Part shown: in pieces, positions 17,401 to 26,706 of the stretch
How positions within the stretch are numbered: position 1 is the stretch's first letter
Layout of the letters: each line of letters begins with the position of its first letter
Source of the DNA: Pseudomonas fluorescens NCIMB 11764
GTDB taxonomy: Bacteria > Pseudomonadota > Gammaproteobacteria > Pseudomonadales > Pseudomonadaceae
DNA: 64,000 bases
Direction: 5' to 3'
Assembly (NCBI RefSeq): GCF_000293885.2
Contig: NZ_CP010945.1
Span: 744,001 to 808,000, forward strand
Made by a program: the position numbers and the translations under genes
Notes under the pieces: model-generated
Seen by the model: the letters and a program-made list of their open reading frames with translations, nothing else
Database searches by the model: none
What the model was told of the DNA's origin: nothing

Positions 17401-18580
17401 CGGGACGCGTACCCAGGCCCATGGCCTGCCGGGCGAACCAACGCTTGGCCGGTGGCAGCAGATCGAGACCGAGCAGGCCGATGTTTCGGCCCAGCGAGAC
17501 CAGCGGTTGAGTACTGCCGAACAACCGCGTGACCTGATCGGAAAATCCCACGGTCAGGTTTTGATCCAGACGCTGACGCTCGCGGTAAGCCTGCAAGGTC
17601 GCAAAGTCGCCGGGGGCTTTCTCGCTCGCGAGCAGCGCATCCGCCAACGCCTGCGCATCTCGCAGGGACAGGTTGAAACCCTGGCCGGCAATCGGGTGCA
17701 GGCTGTGAGCGGCGTTGCCGAGAATCGCCAGATGCGGACGCACCTGCTCTTCGGCTTCAATCAGTGTCAGCGGGTAAAGATGCCGCGCGCCGACCTGTTT
17801 CAAGGTGCCGAGGCGATAACCGAACACGCCCTGCAATTCGCTGAGGAAACTGCGTTCATCCAGGGCGGCCAGCCGTTGCGCGTCCATGCCCAGACGGGTC
17901 CAGACCAGGGCACAGCGGTTTTCCGGCAGCGGCAACAACGCCATCGGGCCATCGTCGGTGAAACGTTCGAAGGCCATGCCGTTGTGCGCTTCGCTCGGGG
18001 TGATGTTGGCGATCAGCGCACTCTGGTTGTACGGGCGTTGTTTGATACCAATCCCCAGTTGCTCGCGCAGGCCGGAACGGCCGCCATCCGCCAGCACCGC
18101 GAGGTCGCATTCCAGGGTGGTTTCATCATTGAGGGTCAGGCGATAGCCATCGGTCAGCGGCTCCATGCGCGTGACTTCCGCCGGGCAGCGCCAGGTGACC
18201 ACGTCCTTGTCCAGACCTTGCCAGAGGCATTGGCCGAGCCAGGCGTTTTCCACCACATAGCCCAGCGCTGGCACGCCCTCTTCCATCGCCGACAATCGCG
18301 CGGTGGAGAAACAACCACGGTCGGAGACGTGGATCTGCTTGATCGGCTCCGCGCGGCGGGAGATTTCCTGCCACGCGCCCAACCGTTGATAAATCTGCTT
18401 GGCGCCGTAGGACAACGCCGAGGACCGGGCATCATAGCTCGGTTGGTAGGTGTGGCCGGGGGCAAACGGCTCGATCAGCACGATCTTCCAGCCGCGAGCC
18501 TTGGCCCCGGCCTGCAGCGCCAATGCCAGGCTCGCGCCGACCAGGCCGCCACCAATGATTGCAAGATTGATTCGACTCAT
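17393..18580 (-). CDS. ubiH: 2-octaprenyl-6-methoxyphenol hydroxylase UbiH
   Basis: This 395-residue FAD monooxygenase has an N-terminal dinucleotide motif IIGGGLVGASLALALQ, the characteristic ARSSALSYGAKQIYQRLG segment and the C-terminal FAD motif LGNAAHSLHPIAGQGFNLSL (Asn replaces the Asp that is common in the family). It hydroxylates C1 of the ubiquinone ring. Its ATG overlaps the pepP stop by four bases, indicating translational coupling. The pepP-ubiH linkage is conserved in E. coli and other gammaproteobacteria. Confidence 0.93.
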   Translation of the reverse strand: MSRINLAIIGGGLVGASLALALQAGAKARGWKIVLIEPFAPGHTYQPSYDARSSALSYGAKQIYQRLGAWQEISRRAEPIKQIHVSDRGCFSTARLSAMEEGVPALGYVVENAWLGQCLWQGLDKDVVTWRCPAEVTRMEPLTDGYRLTLNDETTLECDLAVLADGGRSGLREQLGIGIKQRPYNQSALIANITPSEAHNGMAFERFTDDGPMALLPLPENRCALVWTRLGMDAQRLAALDERSFLSELQGVFGYRLGTLKQVGARHLYPLTLIEAEEQVRPHLAILGNAAHSLHPIAGQGFNLSLRDAQALADALLASEKAPGDFATLQAYRERQRLDQNLTVGFSDQVTRLFGSTQPLVSLGRNIGLLGLDLLPPAKRWFARQAMGLGTRPDA

Positions 18581-19911
18581 GCCGCTTTTGTCCGCGCTTC
18601 AGCCATCAAGGCCTCGATCTCGGCGACCGTTTTCGGTACGCCGCTGGTCAGGATTTCACAGCCGGTTTTGGTGACCACGACGTCGTCCTCGATGCGCACG
18701 CCAATGCCGCGCCATTTCTTCGCTACGTTCTGGTTGTCCGGGGCAATGTAGATCCCCGGCTCCACGGTCAGCGCCATGCCGACTTCCAGCACGCGCCATT
18801 CGCCGCCGACCTTGTACTCGCCGACGTCATGCACATCCATGCCCAGCCAGTGGCCGGCGCGATGCATGTAAAACGCTTTATAGGCTTCGCTGGCGATCAA
18901 CTCGTCGACGTCGCCCTGCAACAAACCCAGTTTCACCAGCCCGGCAGTGATGACTTTAACCGTGGCTTCGTGCGCCTGGTTCCAGTGTTTGTTCGGGGCG
19001 ATTTCGGCAAATGCCGCTTCCTGGGAAGCCAGCACCAACTCGTAGATCGCCTTCTGTTCCGCGGAATACTTGCCGTTGACCGGCCAGGTGCGCGTAATGT
19101 CGCTGGCGTAGCAGTCGATCTCGCAACCGGCGTCGATCAGCACCAGATCGCCGTCCTTGAGCACCGCGTCGTTCTGCTGGTAATGCAGGATGCAGCTGTT
19201 GCGCCCGGCCGCGACGATCGAACCATAGGCCGGCATCTTCGCCCCGCCCTTGCGGAACTCGTAATCGAGCTCGGCTTCCAGACTGAACTCATGCAACCCG
19301 GCCCGGCAGGCCTGCATCGCACGGATATGCGCCTGAGCGGAAATCCGCGCGGCTTCGCGCATCACCTTCACTTCTGCCGCCGATTTATACAGACGCATGT
19401 CGTGCAGCAGATGATCCAGGGCAACGAATTCGTTCGGCGGCTGGGCGCCGAGGTGCGCCTTGGAGCGGATCACGTTGATCCAGTCCATCAGGTGCCGATC
19501 GAATTCCGGATTGCTGCCCATGGCCGAATACACCCGGTCGCGGCCTTCGATCAGGCCCGGGAGGATGTCGTCGATGTCGGTAATGGGGAAAGCATCATCA
19601 GCACCGAAGTCACGGATCGCGCCTTCCTGACCGGCGCGCAGGCCGTCCCAGAGTTCTCGCTCGACGTTGCGTTCACGGCAGAACAGCAGGTATTCGCCAT
19701 GCTCACGACCCGGCATCAGCACGATAACGGCTTGCGGCTCGGGGAAACCGCTGAGGTACTGGAAGTCACTGTCCTGGCGGTAAACGTGCTCGACATCGCG
19801 ATTGCGGATGGCAACCGCGGCGGCGGGCAAAATGGCGATGCTGTTGGGTTCCATCTGCGCCATCAAGGCCTTGCGGCGACGGCTGTATTCCGATTTCGGG
19901 ATATGAATCAT
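18577..19911 (-). CDS. pepP: Xaa-Pro aminopeptidase II
   Basis: This 444-residue M24 metallopeptidase removes N-terminal residues that precede proline, in the cytoplasm. The N-terminal domain begins IPKSEYSRRRKALMAQM, the typical PepP start. Metal-binding residues are visible: LVLIDAGCEID and YASDITRTW (two aspartates), MHRAGHWLGMDVHD (histidines), VEPGIYIAP and GVRIEDDVVVT (glutamates). It is the second gene of the ygfB-like, pepP, ubiH operon, and overlaps ubiH by four bases. Confidence 0.95.
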   Translation of the reverse strand: MIHIPKSEYSRRRKALMAQMEPNSIAILPAAAVAIRNRDVEHVYRQDSDFQYLSGFPEPQAVIVLMPGREHGEYLLFCRERNVERELWDGLRAGQEGAIRDFGADDAFPITDIDDILPGLIEGRDRVYSAMGSNPEFDRHLMDWINVIRSKAHLGAQPPNEFVALDHLLHDMRLYKSAAEVKVMREAARISAQAHIRAMQACRAGLHEFSLEAELDYEFRKGGAKMPAYGSIVAAGRNSCILHYQQNDAVLKDGDLVLIDAGCEIDCYASDITRTWPVNGKYSAEQKAIYELVLASQEAAFAEIAPNKHWNQAHEATVKVITAGLVKLGLLQGDVDELIASEAYKAFYMHRAGHWLGMDVHDVGEYKVGGEWRVLEVGMALTVEPGIYIAPDNQNVAKKWRGIGVRIEDDVVVTKTGCEILTSGVPKTVAEIEALMAEARTKAA

Positions 19912-19938
19912 GGGCAGATGGCTTTTCCTGGCTCGCGA

Positions 19939-20499
19939 TTAATGCAACGACGGTTTGGCGGCAGCCGGCGCGTCCGGCTTTTTGGTTTCGGAGAACAGCA
20001 GCAGCGGTGCGACGCGCAGGTACTCCATGACTTCCATGTAGTCGCTTTCGCCGTCGTCGGACTCTTCCAGCGCGTCTTGCACCTGGGCGATGGCCGCCAG
20101 ATCCTGCAACACTTCGGTGGCCTCGGTGCTCAGCATGCTGCTGTCACGGCAGTTCAGGCCGAAACCGCTGAGGAAGCCCTGGCACCATTGGCCCAGTGCC
20201 GCGGCACGATCAGCCAGCGGCTCGTCATCGGTCGGCAGCAGCAGAACGACGGTCACGTCGTCGCCGGTGAGCTCGCCCTTGACCATCTCTTGCAGGCCGA
20301 TCAAGGCATTGCGAACGTTGTCTTGCGGCTCGCCTTCTAGCAGCTCGGCGGCATCGACCAGCCAGCCTTCGGCATCGAAACCGGCACCGGCGCAGCTGCG
20401 GCCGAGCAGCAGGCCATGCAGTTCGGCAGGCGAGACGTTATGACCGCTGGAAGTCAGCAGGGTGGCGAAGGCTTTGTACGGGGAATTCTGAATGGGCAT
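19939..20499 (-). CDS. YgfB/UPF0149 family protein
   Basis: This 186-residue acidic cytoplasmic protein begins [33 protein letters not shown], the YecA/YgfB signature of a helical fold. The [12 protein letters not shown] segment in the middle is also conserved. It is the first gene of the operon with pepP, 27 bp upstream of it. In P. aeruginosa the YgfB homologue has been linked to control of the AmpDh3 amidase and beta-lactam resistance; I cite that from memory. The promoter lies in the 127-bp region shared with the divergent coiled-coil gene. Confidence 0.88.
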   Translation of the reverse strand: MPIQNSPYKAFATLLTSSGHNVSPAELHGLLLGRSCAGAGFDAEGWLVDAAELLEGEPQDNVRNALIGLQEMVKGELTGDDVTVVLLLPTDDEPLADRAAALGQWCQGFLSGFGLNCRDSSMLSTEATEVLQDLAAIAQVQDALEESDDGESDYMEVMEYLRVAPLLLFSETKKPDAPAAAKPSLH

Positions 20500-20626
20500 G
20501 GGCAGCTAGGCGCCAGACGGCGCTATGTCTAGAATGAAGGCCTTGTATCCTACATCGACAGACTCGCCAAGACTATTAAAGGCTGTCCGCCAGCTACCAC
20601 CCATCAGATGAATCTCAGTGGACAAA

Positions 20627-20836
20627 ATGGAAGACACCGACCTGCAAGCGCTGATGGCCAGACTCGAACTGCTAATTAGCCGAGTCGAGCAACTTAAGAG
20701 TCAAAACGGACTCCTACTAGCTCAGGAAAAGACCTGGCGCGAGGAACGCGCGCACCTCATTGAAAAAAACGAAATCGCGCGGCGTAAGGTCGAATCGATG
20801 ATTTCGCGCCTCAAGGCCCTGGAGCAAGACTCATGA
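20627..20836 (+). CDS. TIGR02449 small coiled-coil protein (ZapB-like)
   Basis: This protein of 69 residues from ATG 20627 (72 from the GTG at 20618) is almost entirely a heptad-patterned helix (LQALMARLELLISRVEQLKS, then EREAHLIEKNE-like and VESMISRLKALEQDS). It overlaps the zapA start by four bases, so the two are coupled. ZapA stabilises FtsZ rings, and in E. coli the coiled-coil ZapB bridges ZapA to other division proteins. A ZapB-like role is therefore likely but inferred. No strong ribosome binding site decides between the two starts. Confidence 0.85.
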   Translation: MEDTDLQALMARLELLISRVEQLKSQNGLLLAQEKTWREERAHLIEKNEIARRKVESMISRLKALEQDS

Positions 20837-21150
20837 GTTCAAGCAATAGCGTTACCGTGCAGATCCTCGACAAAGAATACTCGATCATCTGCCCCCAGGA
20901 AGAGCGCAGCAATCTGGTGAGCGCTGCCCGTTACCTGGACGGCAAGATGCGTGAAATCCGCAGCAGCGGCAAAGTCATCGGCGCCGATCGCATCGCCGTG
21001 ATGGCGGCGCTGAACATCACGCACGACCTTCTGCATAAGCAAGAAAGTCCGGATGTACAGGTCAGCGGCTCGACCCGTGAGCAGGTTCGCGACCTGCTGG
21101 ATCGCGTCGATCTGGTGCTTGCCACCGATCCGGACGTCACCAAGGGCTGA
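20833..21150 (+). CDS. zapA: Cell division protein ZapA
   Basis: This 105-residue protein starts with VTVQILDKEYSIICPQEERS and LVSAARYLDGKMREIRSSGK, the conserved ZapA head domain. A C-terminal coiled coil follows (REQVRDLLDRVDLVLA). It binds and bundles FtsZ at mid-cell. The zapA, 6S RNA, ygfA arrangement seen here is a conserved gammaproteobacterial cluster. Confidence 0.95.
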   Translation: MSSSNSVTVQILDKEYSIICPQEERSNLVSAARYLDGKMREIRSSGKVIGADRIAVMAALNITHDLLHKQESPDVQVSGSTREQVRDLLDRVDLVLATDPDVTKG

Positions 21151-21181
21151 TTCGCCGGACCGCTTGGGTTATACTCGCAAC

Positions 21182-21360
21182 ACTCCCTGGGGTGCTTGCC
21201 AGTTGACCACGTCCCTGAGCCGATTCGCACTACCCTGGAGGCTGCACGTTGGGCTGGTGTGCATGTCCGCTAGACGGAAAGCCTTAAAGCCTACTGCATC
21301 TTCCACCTTGAACTTTCGGGTTCAAGGGCTAAGTCAGCAGCGGTTCATCCGGGGAGCCTG
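21182..21360 (+). ncRNA. ssrS: 6S RNA
   Basis: The RNA lies between zapA and ygfA, its conserved location. A TATACT -10 box is at 21170-21175. The 5' end ctccctggggtgcttgcc can pair with the 3' end catccggggag to close the long irregular hairpin. The interior contains ctgagccgattcgca and a terminal ggttcaagggctaagtcagc region like known Pseudomonas 6S RNAs. The molecule sequesters the sigma-70 holoenzyme in stationary phase. Ends are estimated to within a few bases. Confidence 0.9.
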
Positions 21361-21370
21361 ATTCCAGTCC

Positions 21371-21402
21371 GATGCCGGTTCAATACCGGCATCGGCTTTT
21401 TT
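21371..21402 (+). terminator. Terminator between 6S RNA and ygfA
   Basis: The sequence gatgccggttcaataccggcatc forms a nine-base-pair stem and is followed by ggcttttttac. A second small hairpin (gggtac...gtaccc, 21405-21423) lies directly after it. The stem begins 11 bases after the estimated 6S RNA 3' end. Confidence 0.8.
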
Positions 21403-21444
21403 ACGGGTACGCTTTGTGTACCCGCACTGCCGAAGCCAGAATCC

Positions 21445-22050
21445 ATGACCGAACCTGCGCTGCTGCCCCGCCCGCAACTTCGACGCATGCTGCGCAAGGC
21501 CCGCCGCGCACTGACACCCAGTCAACAGCGCCAGGCCGCTCGCGGGCTGTACAAGCAATTGTCCCAGCAGCCGTTGTTTCGGCGCGCAAAACATATCTCC
21601 CTGTACCTGCCCACCGACGGTGAAATCGACCCGCGTCTGTTGCTGCGCGCCGCGCAACGTCGAGGCAAGGCGACTTATTTGCCGGTGCTCAGCGCTTGGC
21701 CGCGAACCAAAATGGTGTTCCAGCGAATTCGCCCCGGCGAAAAACTCAAGCCCAACCGTTTTCGCATTCTCGAACCCCGGCACAACCTCGCCCGGCAACG
21801 CAAAGTCTGGGCCCTCGACCTGGTGCTGTTGCCGTTGGTGGGATTCGACGATGTCGGCGGGCGACTCGGCATGGGTGGCGGTTTTTACGATCGAAGCCTG
21901 GCGTACCTGGCGCGACGGAAAAACTGGCGCAAGCCGACGCTGTTAGGGCTGGCCCATGAATGTCAGAAGGTCGAACGATTGGCTCAAGCGAGCTGGGATG
22001 TGCCGCTGCAAGGAACGGTGACGGACAAGGCCTGGTATTACGCAGGCTAG
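21445..22050 (+). CDS. 5-formyltetrahydrofolate cyclo-ligase (YgfA)
   Basis: This 201-residue enzyme converts 5-formyl-THF to 5,10-methenyl-THF with ATP. The N-terminal RRMLRKARRALTPSQQRQAA helix, ISLYLPTDGEID and the glycine-rich GMGGGFYDRSLAYL motif that forms the ATP and folate site are all present. Position downstream of 6S RNA is conserved; the E. coli ssrS-ygfA transcript is dicistronic. Here a terminator separates them, so expression may depend on readthrough or a separate promoter. Confidence 0.93.
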   Translation: MTEPALLPRPQLRRMLRKARRALTPSQQRQAARGLYKQLSQQPLFRRAKHISLYLPTDGEIDPRLLLRAAQRRGKATYLPVLSAWPRTKMVFQRIRPGEKLKPNRFRILEPRHNLARQRKVWALDLVLLPLVGFDDVGGRLGMGGGFYDRSLAYLARRKNWRKPTLLGLAHECQKVERLAQASWDVPLQGTVTDKAWYYAG

Positions 22051-22084
22051 ACGCCACTGGAATCAGCGGCGTCGAAAAGCAGGT

Positions 22085-22237
22085 TCAGCGTTTGAAGGCC
22101 GACGGCTGTTGTTGCTGCGCGATTTCAACCGGCGCATCGGTCTTGTTGTTCCACAGGCTTTGGGCATAGCCCGTGGTCACGACGCCAAGGCCGAACAAAA
22201 TAACCAATATCCATAGTAAATCCGGTTTGCGTTTCAT
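22085..22237 (-). CDS. 50-residue single-span membrane miniprotein
   Basis: This is a short open frame on the minus strand. The translation starts MKRKPDLLWILVILFGLGVV, continues TTGYAQSLWNNKTDAPVEIA and ends QQQQPSAFKR: a positively charged N-terminus, one hydrophobic helix (about residues 7-23) and a polar tail. It is convergent with ygfA (35 bp apart) and divergent from the EVE-domain gene across 201 bp. The regular membrane-protein layout supports a real gene. I do not recognise the family, and no function is proposed. Confidence 0.6.
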   Translation of the reverse strand: MKRKPDLLWILVILFGLGVVTTGYAQSLWNNKTDAPVEIAQQQQPSAFKR

Positions 22238-22438
22238 CGATTGCCCCCCAAAGGCACATCAACACGATGACAGCAGCGGTTTCCGTTGTAGGTGTAGGCC
22301 GTGCAGCAGCGTCAAGCTTAGAAGGCCGGCATTTTGCGACAACGTGAACCGACACGCAAACGCTGGCGTCAACCGACTGTCGGTTTGTCATAAAATTGCC
22401 CGACAACTTGCCCACCCGATTCGCAAGGAGCAAAAACC

Positions 22439-22888
22439 ATGGCCTATTGGCTGATGAAATCCGAGCCCGACGAACTCTCGATCAAAGGTCTGGAGAAGCT
22501 TGGCAAAGCGCGCTGGGACGGGGTTCGCAACTACCAGGCGCGGAATTTTCTGAGGGCCATGGCTGTCGGCGACGAGTTCTTTTTCTACCATTCCAGCTGC
22601 CCTGAGCCCGGGATTGCCGGGATCGGCAAGATTGTCGAAGCGGCCTATCCGGACCCGACCGCACTGGAGCCCGAGAGTCATTACTACGACCCGAAGGCCA
22701 CCGCCGAGAAAAACGCCTGGAGTGCGATCGATGTGGCCCACGTCGAAACGTTCACGAACGTCCTGAAACTCGACTACCTGAAACAGCAAACTGCGCTGGC
22801 CGAGATGCCCCTGGTGCAGAAAGGTTCGCGGCTGTCAGTGATGCCAGTAACCGCCGAGCAATGGGCGGCGGTCCTCGATTTACGTTAA
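22439..22888 (+). CDS. EVE domain (PUA-like) protein
   Basis: This 149-residue single-domain protein starts MAYWLMKSEPDELSIKGLEK, then WDGVRNYQARNFLRAMAVGD and FFFYHSSCPEPGIAGIGKIV. These are the hallmark EVE segments, with the aromatic cage expected to bind a modified base. EVE proteins recognise modified cytosine or related nucleobases and may act in RNA or DNA surveillance. SD AAGGAG lies seven bases upstream of the ATG. It is the only gene of its transcript visible here. Confidence 0.9.
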   Translation: MAYWLMKSEPDELSIKGLEKLGKARWDGVRNYQARNFLRAMAVGDEFFFYHSSCPEPGIAGIGKIVEAAYPDPTALEPESHYYDPKATAEKNAWSAIDVAHVETFTNVLKLDYLKQQTALAEMPLVQKGSRLSVMPVTAEQWAAVLDLR

Positions 22889-23020
22889 ATAAGGCAGAAC
22901 CACCCGGTCATTCTCTTTTCCCCGCCCAATAGGGTTAGGCTTGACCCTCAGTTGACTGGCATCAAATCGCCTTGGCGTTTGATCAGCCAGACTAGGACGT
23001 AACATACGCAGGATGCTCGC

Positions 23021-23986
23021 ATGTCTACGCACAGCCGCTCTTCGATTTTTTTTGCCGGTTCTTTAATGGTTCTGCTCCTGGCCGCCGGCGGTTTTGGCTA
23101 CTGGAAGTCGATGCATGACCGTCTGCCCGAAGGCCTGTATGTCGGCAACGGCCGCCTCGAAGCCACCGAAGTGCAGATCGCCAGCAAAACACCGGGGCGA
23201 CTGGCCGAGGTGCTCGTCGACGAAGGCGACAAAGTCACCAAGGGCCAACTGCTGGCCCGGATGGACACTCGCACCCTTGAAGCCCAACGCCGCCAGGCAG
23301 AAGCAGAAGTGTTGCGCACCCGGGAAAACCTCGCCGCCGCACAAGCCAACGTGCAATTGCGCCTGAGCGAACAACTGCTCGCTCAACAGGAACTCAATCG
23401 CTCCCAGACGCTGTTCAAGCATGGTTTCGTCAGCGGTCAGATCATCGATCAACAGCAGGCGCGTATCGGCACTGGCAATGCCGCCGTCGCCGCCGCTCGC
23501 GCGCAAGAGTCCGCGGTGGGTGCGGCGATTGGCGCCGCTCAGGCACAAGTCGCACAGTTGACCAGCGAAATCGATGACAGCAGTTTGCGAGCCCCGATCG
23601 ATGGGGTGATCCAGCTGCGCATGGCCGAGCCCGGCGAAGTGTTGGGCGCCGGCGGGCGCGTATTGCTGCTGATCGACCCAAACGATCAATACATGAACCT
23701 CTACCTCCCGGCCTCCGTAACCGGGCGCTTGGCAGTTGGCGACGAAGCGCGGATTTTGCTCGATGCCCTGCCTGATCACCCATTGCCGGCAAAAATCAGC
23801 TTTGTGGCAGCCAAGTCGCAATTCACCCCTAAAGAAGTCGAGACTCGCGACGAGCGGCAAAAACTGGTATTCCGCGTCAAGTTACGCCTGACTGATCCCA
23901 GCGCCCTGCCCCAGGCCAAACCCGGCATGCCCGGTGCCGGCTATGTGCGCACCGCCCCTGTTGGCTGGCCGGCCAATCTGCAATGA
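23021..23986 (+). CDS. HlyD-family periplasmic adaptor (YhiI-like)
   Basis: This 321-residue membrane fusion protein has an N-terminal anchor (about 10-26, FFAGSLMVLLLAAGGFGYW) and a biotinyl-lipoyl half domain (EVQIASKTPGRLAEVLVDEG). A coiled-coil hairpin spans about 85-175 (EQLLAQQELNRSQTLFKHGF), then the second lipoyl half ('SSLRAPIDGVIQLRMAEPGE') and a beta-barrel. It overlaps the ABC fusion gene by four bases. It would link the inner-membrane pump to an outer-membrane TolC-type channel, which is not encoded here. Confidence 0.9.
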   Translation: MSTHSRSSIFFAGSLMVLLLAAGGFGYWKSMHDRLPEGLYVGNGRLEATEVQIASKTPGRLAEVLVDEGDKVTKGQLLARMDTRTLEAQRRQAEAEVLRTRENLAAAQANVQLRLSEQLLAQQELNRSQTLFKHGFVSGQIIDQQQARIGTGNAAVAAARAQESAVGAAIGAAQAQVAQLTSEIDDSSLRAPIDGVIQLRMAEPGEVLGAGGRVLLLIDPNDQYMNLYLPASVTGRLAVGDEARILLDALPDHPLPAKISFVAAKSQFTPKEVETRDERQKLVFRVKLRLTDPSALPQAKPGMPGAGYVRTAPVGWPANLQ

Positions 23987-26706
23987 CCGAACTGGCGGTT
24001 CATGCGACCGGCATCAATCATCGCTACGGCAAACAACAGGCGCTGAGTGATATCGCGTTCAGCCTGCCCGCCGGGACCCGTTGCGGCCTGATCGGCCCCG
24101 ATGGCGCCGGCAAATCGAGCCTGCTGGGGCTGATCGCCGGGGTGAAAACGCTGCAGCAAGGACAATTGGAGGTGCTCGGCGGCTCGATCCAGGATCGTCG
24201 CCATCGCAACACCCTCTATGCGCGCATCGCCTTCATGCCCCAAGGCTTGGGCGGCAACCTTTATCCAGAGCTGTCGATCAGCGAGAACATCCACTTTTTC
24301 GCTACCCTGTTTGGCCTGTCAAAAGCCGAATGCGATCAGCGCATGCGCAATCTGTTACTGGCTACCGACCTTCTGCGTTTTGCCGATCGCCCCGCCGGCA
24401 AACTATCCGGCGGCATGAAGCAGAAGCTGGGCCTGTGTTGTGCGTTGATCCATGAGCCGGACCTGCTGATCCTCGACGAACCGACCACCGGCGTCGACCC
24501 CTTGTCCCGTCGACGTTTCTGGGAGTTGGTAGACGATGTGCGGCGTCAGCGGCCGCAACTGACACTGCTGGTCGCCACCGCGTACATGGAAGAGGCCGAG
24601 CAGTTTGAACATTGCCTGATGCTCGACGGCGGTAAGCTGATTGCCACGGGCTTGAGCAAGGAATTGGCGGCAGTCACCTCGAGCGGCAAACTCGACGAAG
24701 CCTTCACCCACTATCAGGGCGACAGTACCCACGACAATCAGCCCCTGGTAATTCCGCCTCGAACCGGCACCACCTCCGACATCGCGATCGAAGCCCACGA
24801 TCTGACCCTGCGTTTCGGCGACTTCACGGCTGTAGACAACGTCAGCTTTGCCATCGGTCGCGGCGAAATTTTCGGCTTCCTCGGCTCCAATGGCTGCGGC
24901 AAGACCACCACCATGAAAGTCCTCACCGGGCTGATGCCCGCCAGTGAAGGCAGTGCCACGCTGCTGGGCAACCCGGTGAATGCCAAGGACCTGGCCACCC
25001 GCAAACGGGTCGGGTTCATGTCCCAGAGTTTTTCGCTGTATGGCGAACTCAGCGTGCGGCAGAACCTGGATTTGCACGCACGGCTGTTCGATCTGCCAAA
25101 AACCGACAGCGCACAACGCATTGACGAACTGATCCAGCGCTTCAATCTGGGCAGTGTTTGCGATCAACAGTCCGGGGCGTTGCCTTTGGGCTTGCGCCAA
25201 CGGCTGTCACTGGCGGTGGCGGTGCTGCATCGTCCGGAAGTAATGATCCTCGACGAACCGACTTCCGGCGTCGATCCGGCGGCACGGGACGACTTTTGGC
25301 GACTGCTGATCGAGCTGTCGCGCGAGCAAGGCGTGACGATTTTCCTCTCCACTCATTTCATGAACGAAGCCCAGCGTTGCGATCGCATCTCGCTGATGCA
25401 CGCTGGCAAAGTGCTTGCCTGCGATACGCCAACAGCGCTTCAACAGCAGTACAAGGGCGAGACGCTGGAAGCTGCATTCGTCACGTGCCTGGAACAGGCC
25501 CAGGACACCCCCGAGCCTTCAAAACCTTCAGAGCCTGCGAATGCGCTCGCCATGCCGGCGCTGCCAACCAAGGATCGCGGTTTCAGCCCAGGACGCCTGT
25601 GGGCGGTGGCGAGTCGTGAAGGCAAGGAACTGCTGCGCGACAAAGTGCGGATGGCCTTCGCCCTGCTGGGCGCCATTTTCATGATGGTGATTTTCGGCTA
25701 CGGCATTTCTCTGGACGTAGAGCAACTCGCCTTCGCCGTCTATGACCAGGATCAGACGCCACAAAGCCGCGCCTACCTGGAAGCCTTTCGCGGCTCTCGG
25801 TACTTCGACGAGCAGCCCCCCATCCGCGATGCCAAAGAGCTGCATCGCCGCCTGCAGCGCTCGGAAATCAAACTGGCGCTAGAGATTCCACCCGGTTTTG
25901 GCCGGGATCTGTACGCCGGGCGCCAACCGGCTGTGGCAGCCTGGCTCGATGGCGGCATGCCGTTTCGCGCCGAGACCAGCCGTAACTACGTCGAGGCGGT
26001 GCACCAGGCCAATATCGAACAACTGGCCGAACAGAGCAGCCCCGCGCGGAACCGGCCAGCCGCCGCCCGACTGGAAACCCGCTTCCGCTACAACCAGGAC
26101 GTGGTCAGCGTCAACGCCATCGGCCCCGGGGTCATGGCGCTGATCCTGGCGTTCATCCCCGCCATGCTGACGGCGCTGGGCATCGTGCGCGAGAAGGAAC
26201 TGGGGTCAATCACCAACTTCTATGCCACGCCGCTGACCCGGCTCGAATTTCTGCTGGGCAAACAGGCACCGTATCTGGCTGTCAGCCTGATCAACCTCGC
26301 GGTACTGGTCGCGATGAACCGATGGCTGTTCGGGGTGCCGTTCAAGGGCAGCTTCCTGACGCTGACCTTCGGCGGGCTTCTTTATGTGCTGGCGACAACC
26401 AGCATGGGCCTGTTGATCTCGGCATTCACCCGAACCCAGATCGCCGCCATTCTCGGCACCATGATCATCACCAGCCTGCCGACCATCCAGTTTTCCGGAC
26501 TGATCGTGCCGCGCTCATCCCTCGAAGGCGCGGCGGCAGTAATGGGGATGCTGTTTCCAGCCGGTTACTTCCTCGACATCGCCGTCGGCACGTTTACCAA
26601 AGCGCTGGACCTGCGACAGTTATGGCCGCAATGCCTCGCATTGTTCGGGTTCTTCCTCGCATTCACCGGGCTCAGCCTGGTCATGCTGAAAAAGCAGGAG
26701 GTCTGA
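23983..26706 (+). CDS. ABC exporter fusion: two ATPase domains plus permease (RbbA/YhiH type)
   Basis: This 907-residue protein has ATPase domain 1 (about 1-235; Walker A GPDGAGKSS 38-46, signature LSGGMKQKL, Walker B LLILDEPTTG) and ATPase domain 2 (about 265-495; Walker A GSNGCGKTT near 301). In domain 2 the signature region reads LPLGLRQRL, a departure from LSGGQ, before MILDEPTSG. The C-terminal half is an ABC-2 permease with a large periplasmic loop between TM1 (MAFALLGAIFMMVIFGYGIS) and TM2-6. It is coupled to the HlyD gene upstream and the second permease gene downstream. E. coli RbbA is named as ribosome-associated, but the layout here is that of a pump. Confidence 0.88.
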   Translation: MTELAVHATGINHRYGKQQALSDIAFSLPAGTRCGLIGPDGAGKSSLLGLIAGVKTLQQGQLEVLGGSIQDRRHRNTLYARIAFMPQGLGGNLYPELSISENIHFFATLFGLSKAECDQRMRNLLLATDLLRFADRPAGKLSGGMKQKLGLCCALIHEPDLLILDEPTTGVDPLSRRRFWELVDDVRRQRPQLTLLVATAYMEEAEQFEHCLMLDGGKLIATGLSKELAAVTSSGKLDEAFTHYQGDSTHDNQPLVIPPRTGTTSDIAIEAHDLTLRFGDFTAVDNVSFAIGRGEIFGFLGSNGCGKTTTMKVLTGLMPASEGSATLLGNPVNAKDLATRKRVGFMSQSFSLYGELSVRQNLDLHARLFDLPKTDSAQRIDELIQRFNLGSVCDQQSGALPLGLRQRLSLAVAVLHRPEVMILDEPTSGVDPAARDDFWRLLIELSREQGVTIFLSTHFMNEAQRCDRISLMHAGKVLACDTPTALQQQYKGETLEAAFVTCLEQAQDTPEPSKPSEPANALAMPALPTKDRGFSPGRLWAVASREGKELLRDKVRMAFALLGAIFMMVIFGYGISLDVEQLAFAVYDQDQTPQSRAYLEAFRGSRYFDEQPPIRDAKELHRRLQRSEIKLALEIPPGFGRDLYAGRQPAVAAWLDGGMPFRAETSRNYVEAVHQANIEQLAEQSSPARNRPAAARLETRFRYNQDVVSVNAIGPGVMALILAFIPAMLTALGIVREKELGSITNFYATPLTRLEFLLGKQAPYLAVSLINLAVLVAMNRWLFGVPFKGSFLTLTFGGLLYVLATTSMGLLISAFTRTQIAAILGTMIITSLPTIQFSGLIVPRSSLEGAAAVMGMLFPAGYFLDIAVGTFTKALDLRQLWPQCLALFGFFLAFTGLSLVMLKKQEV

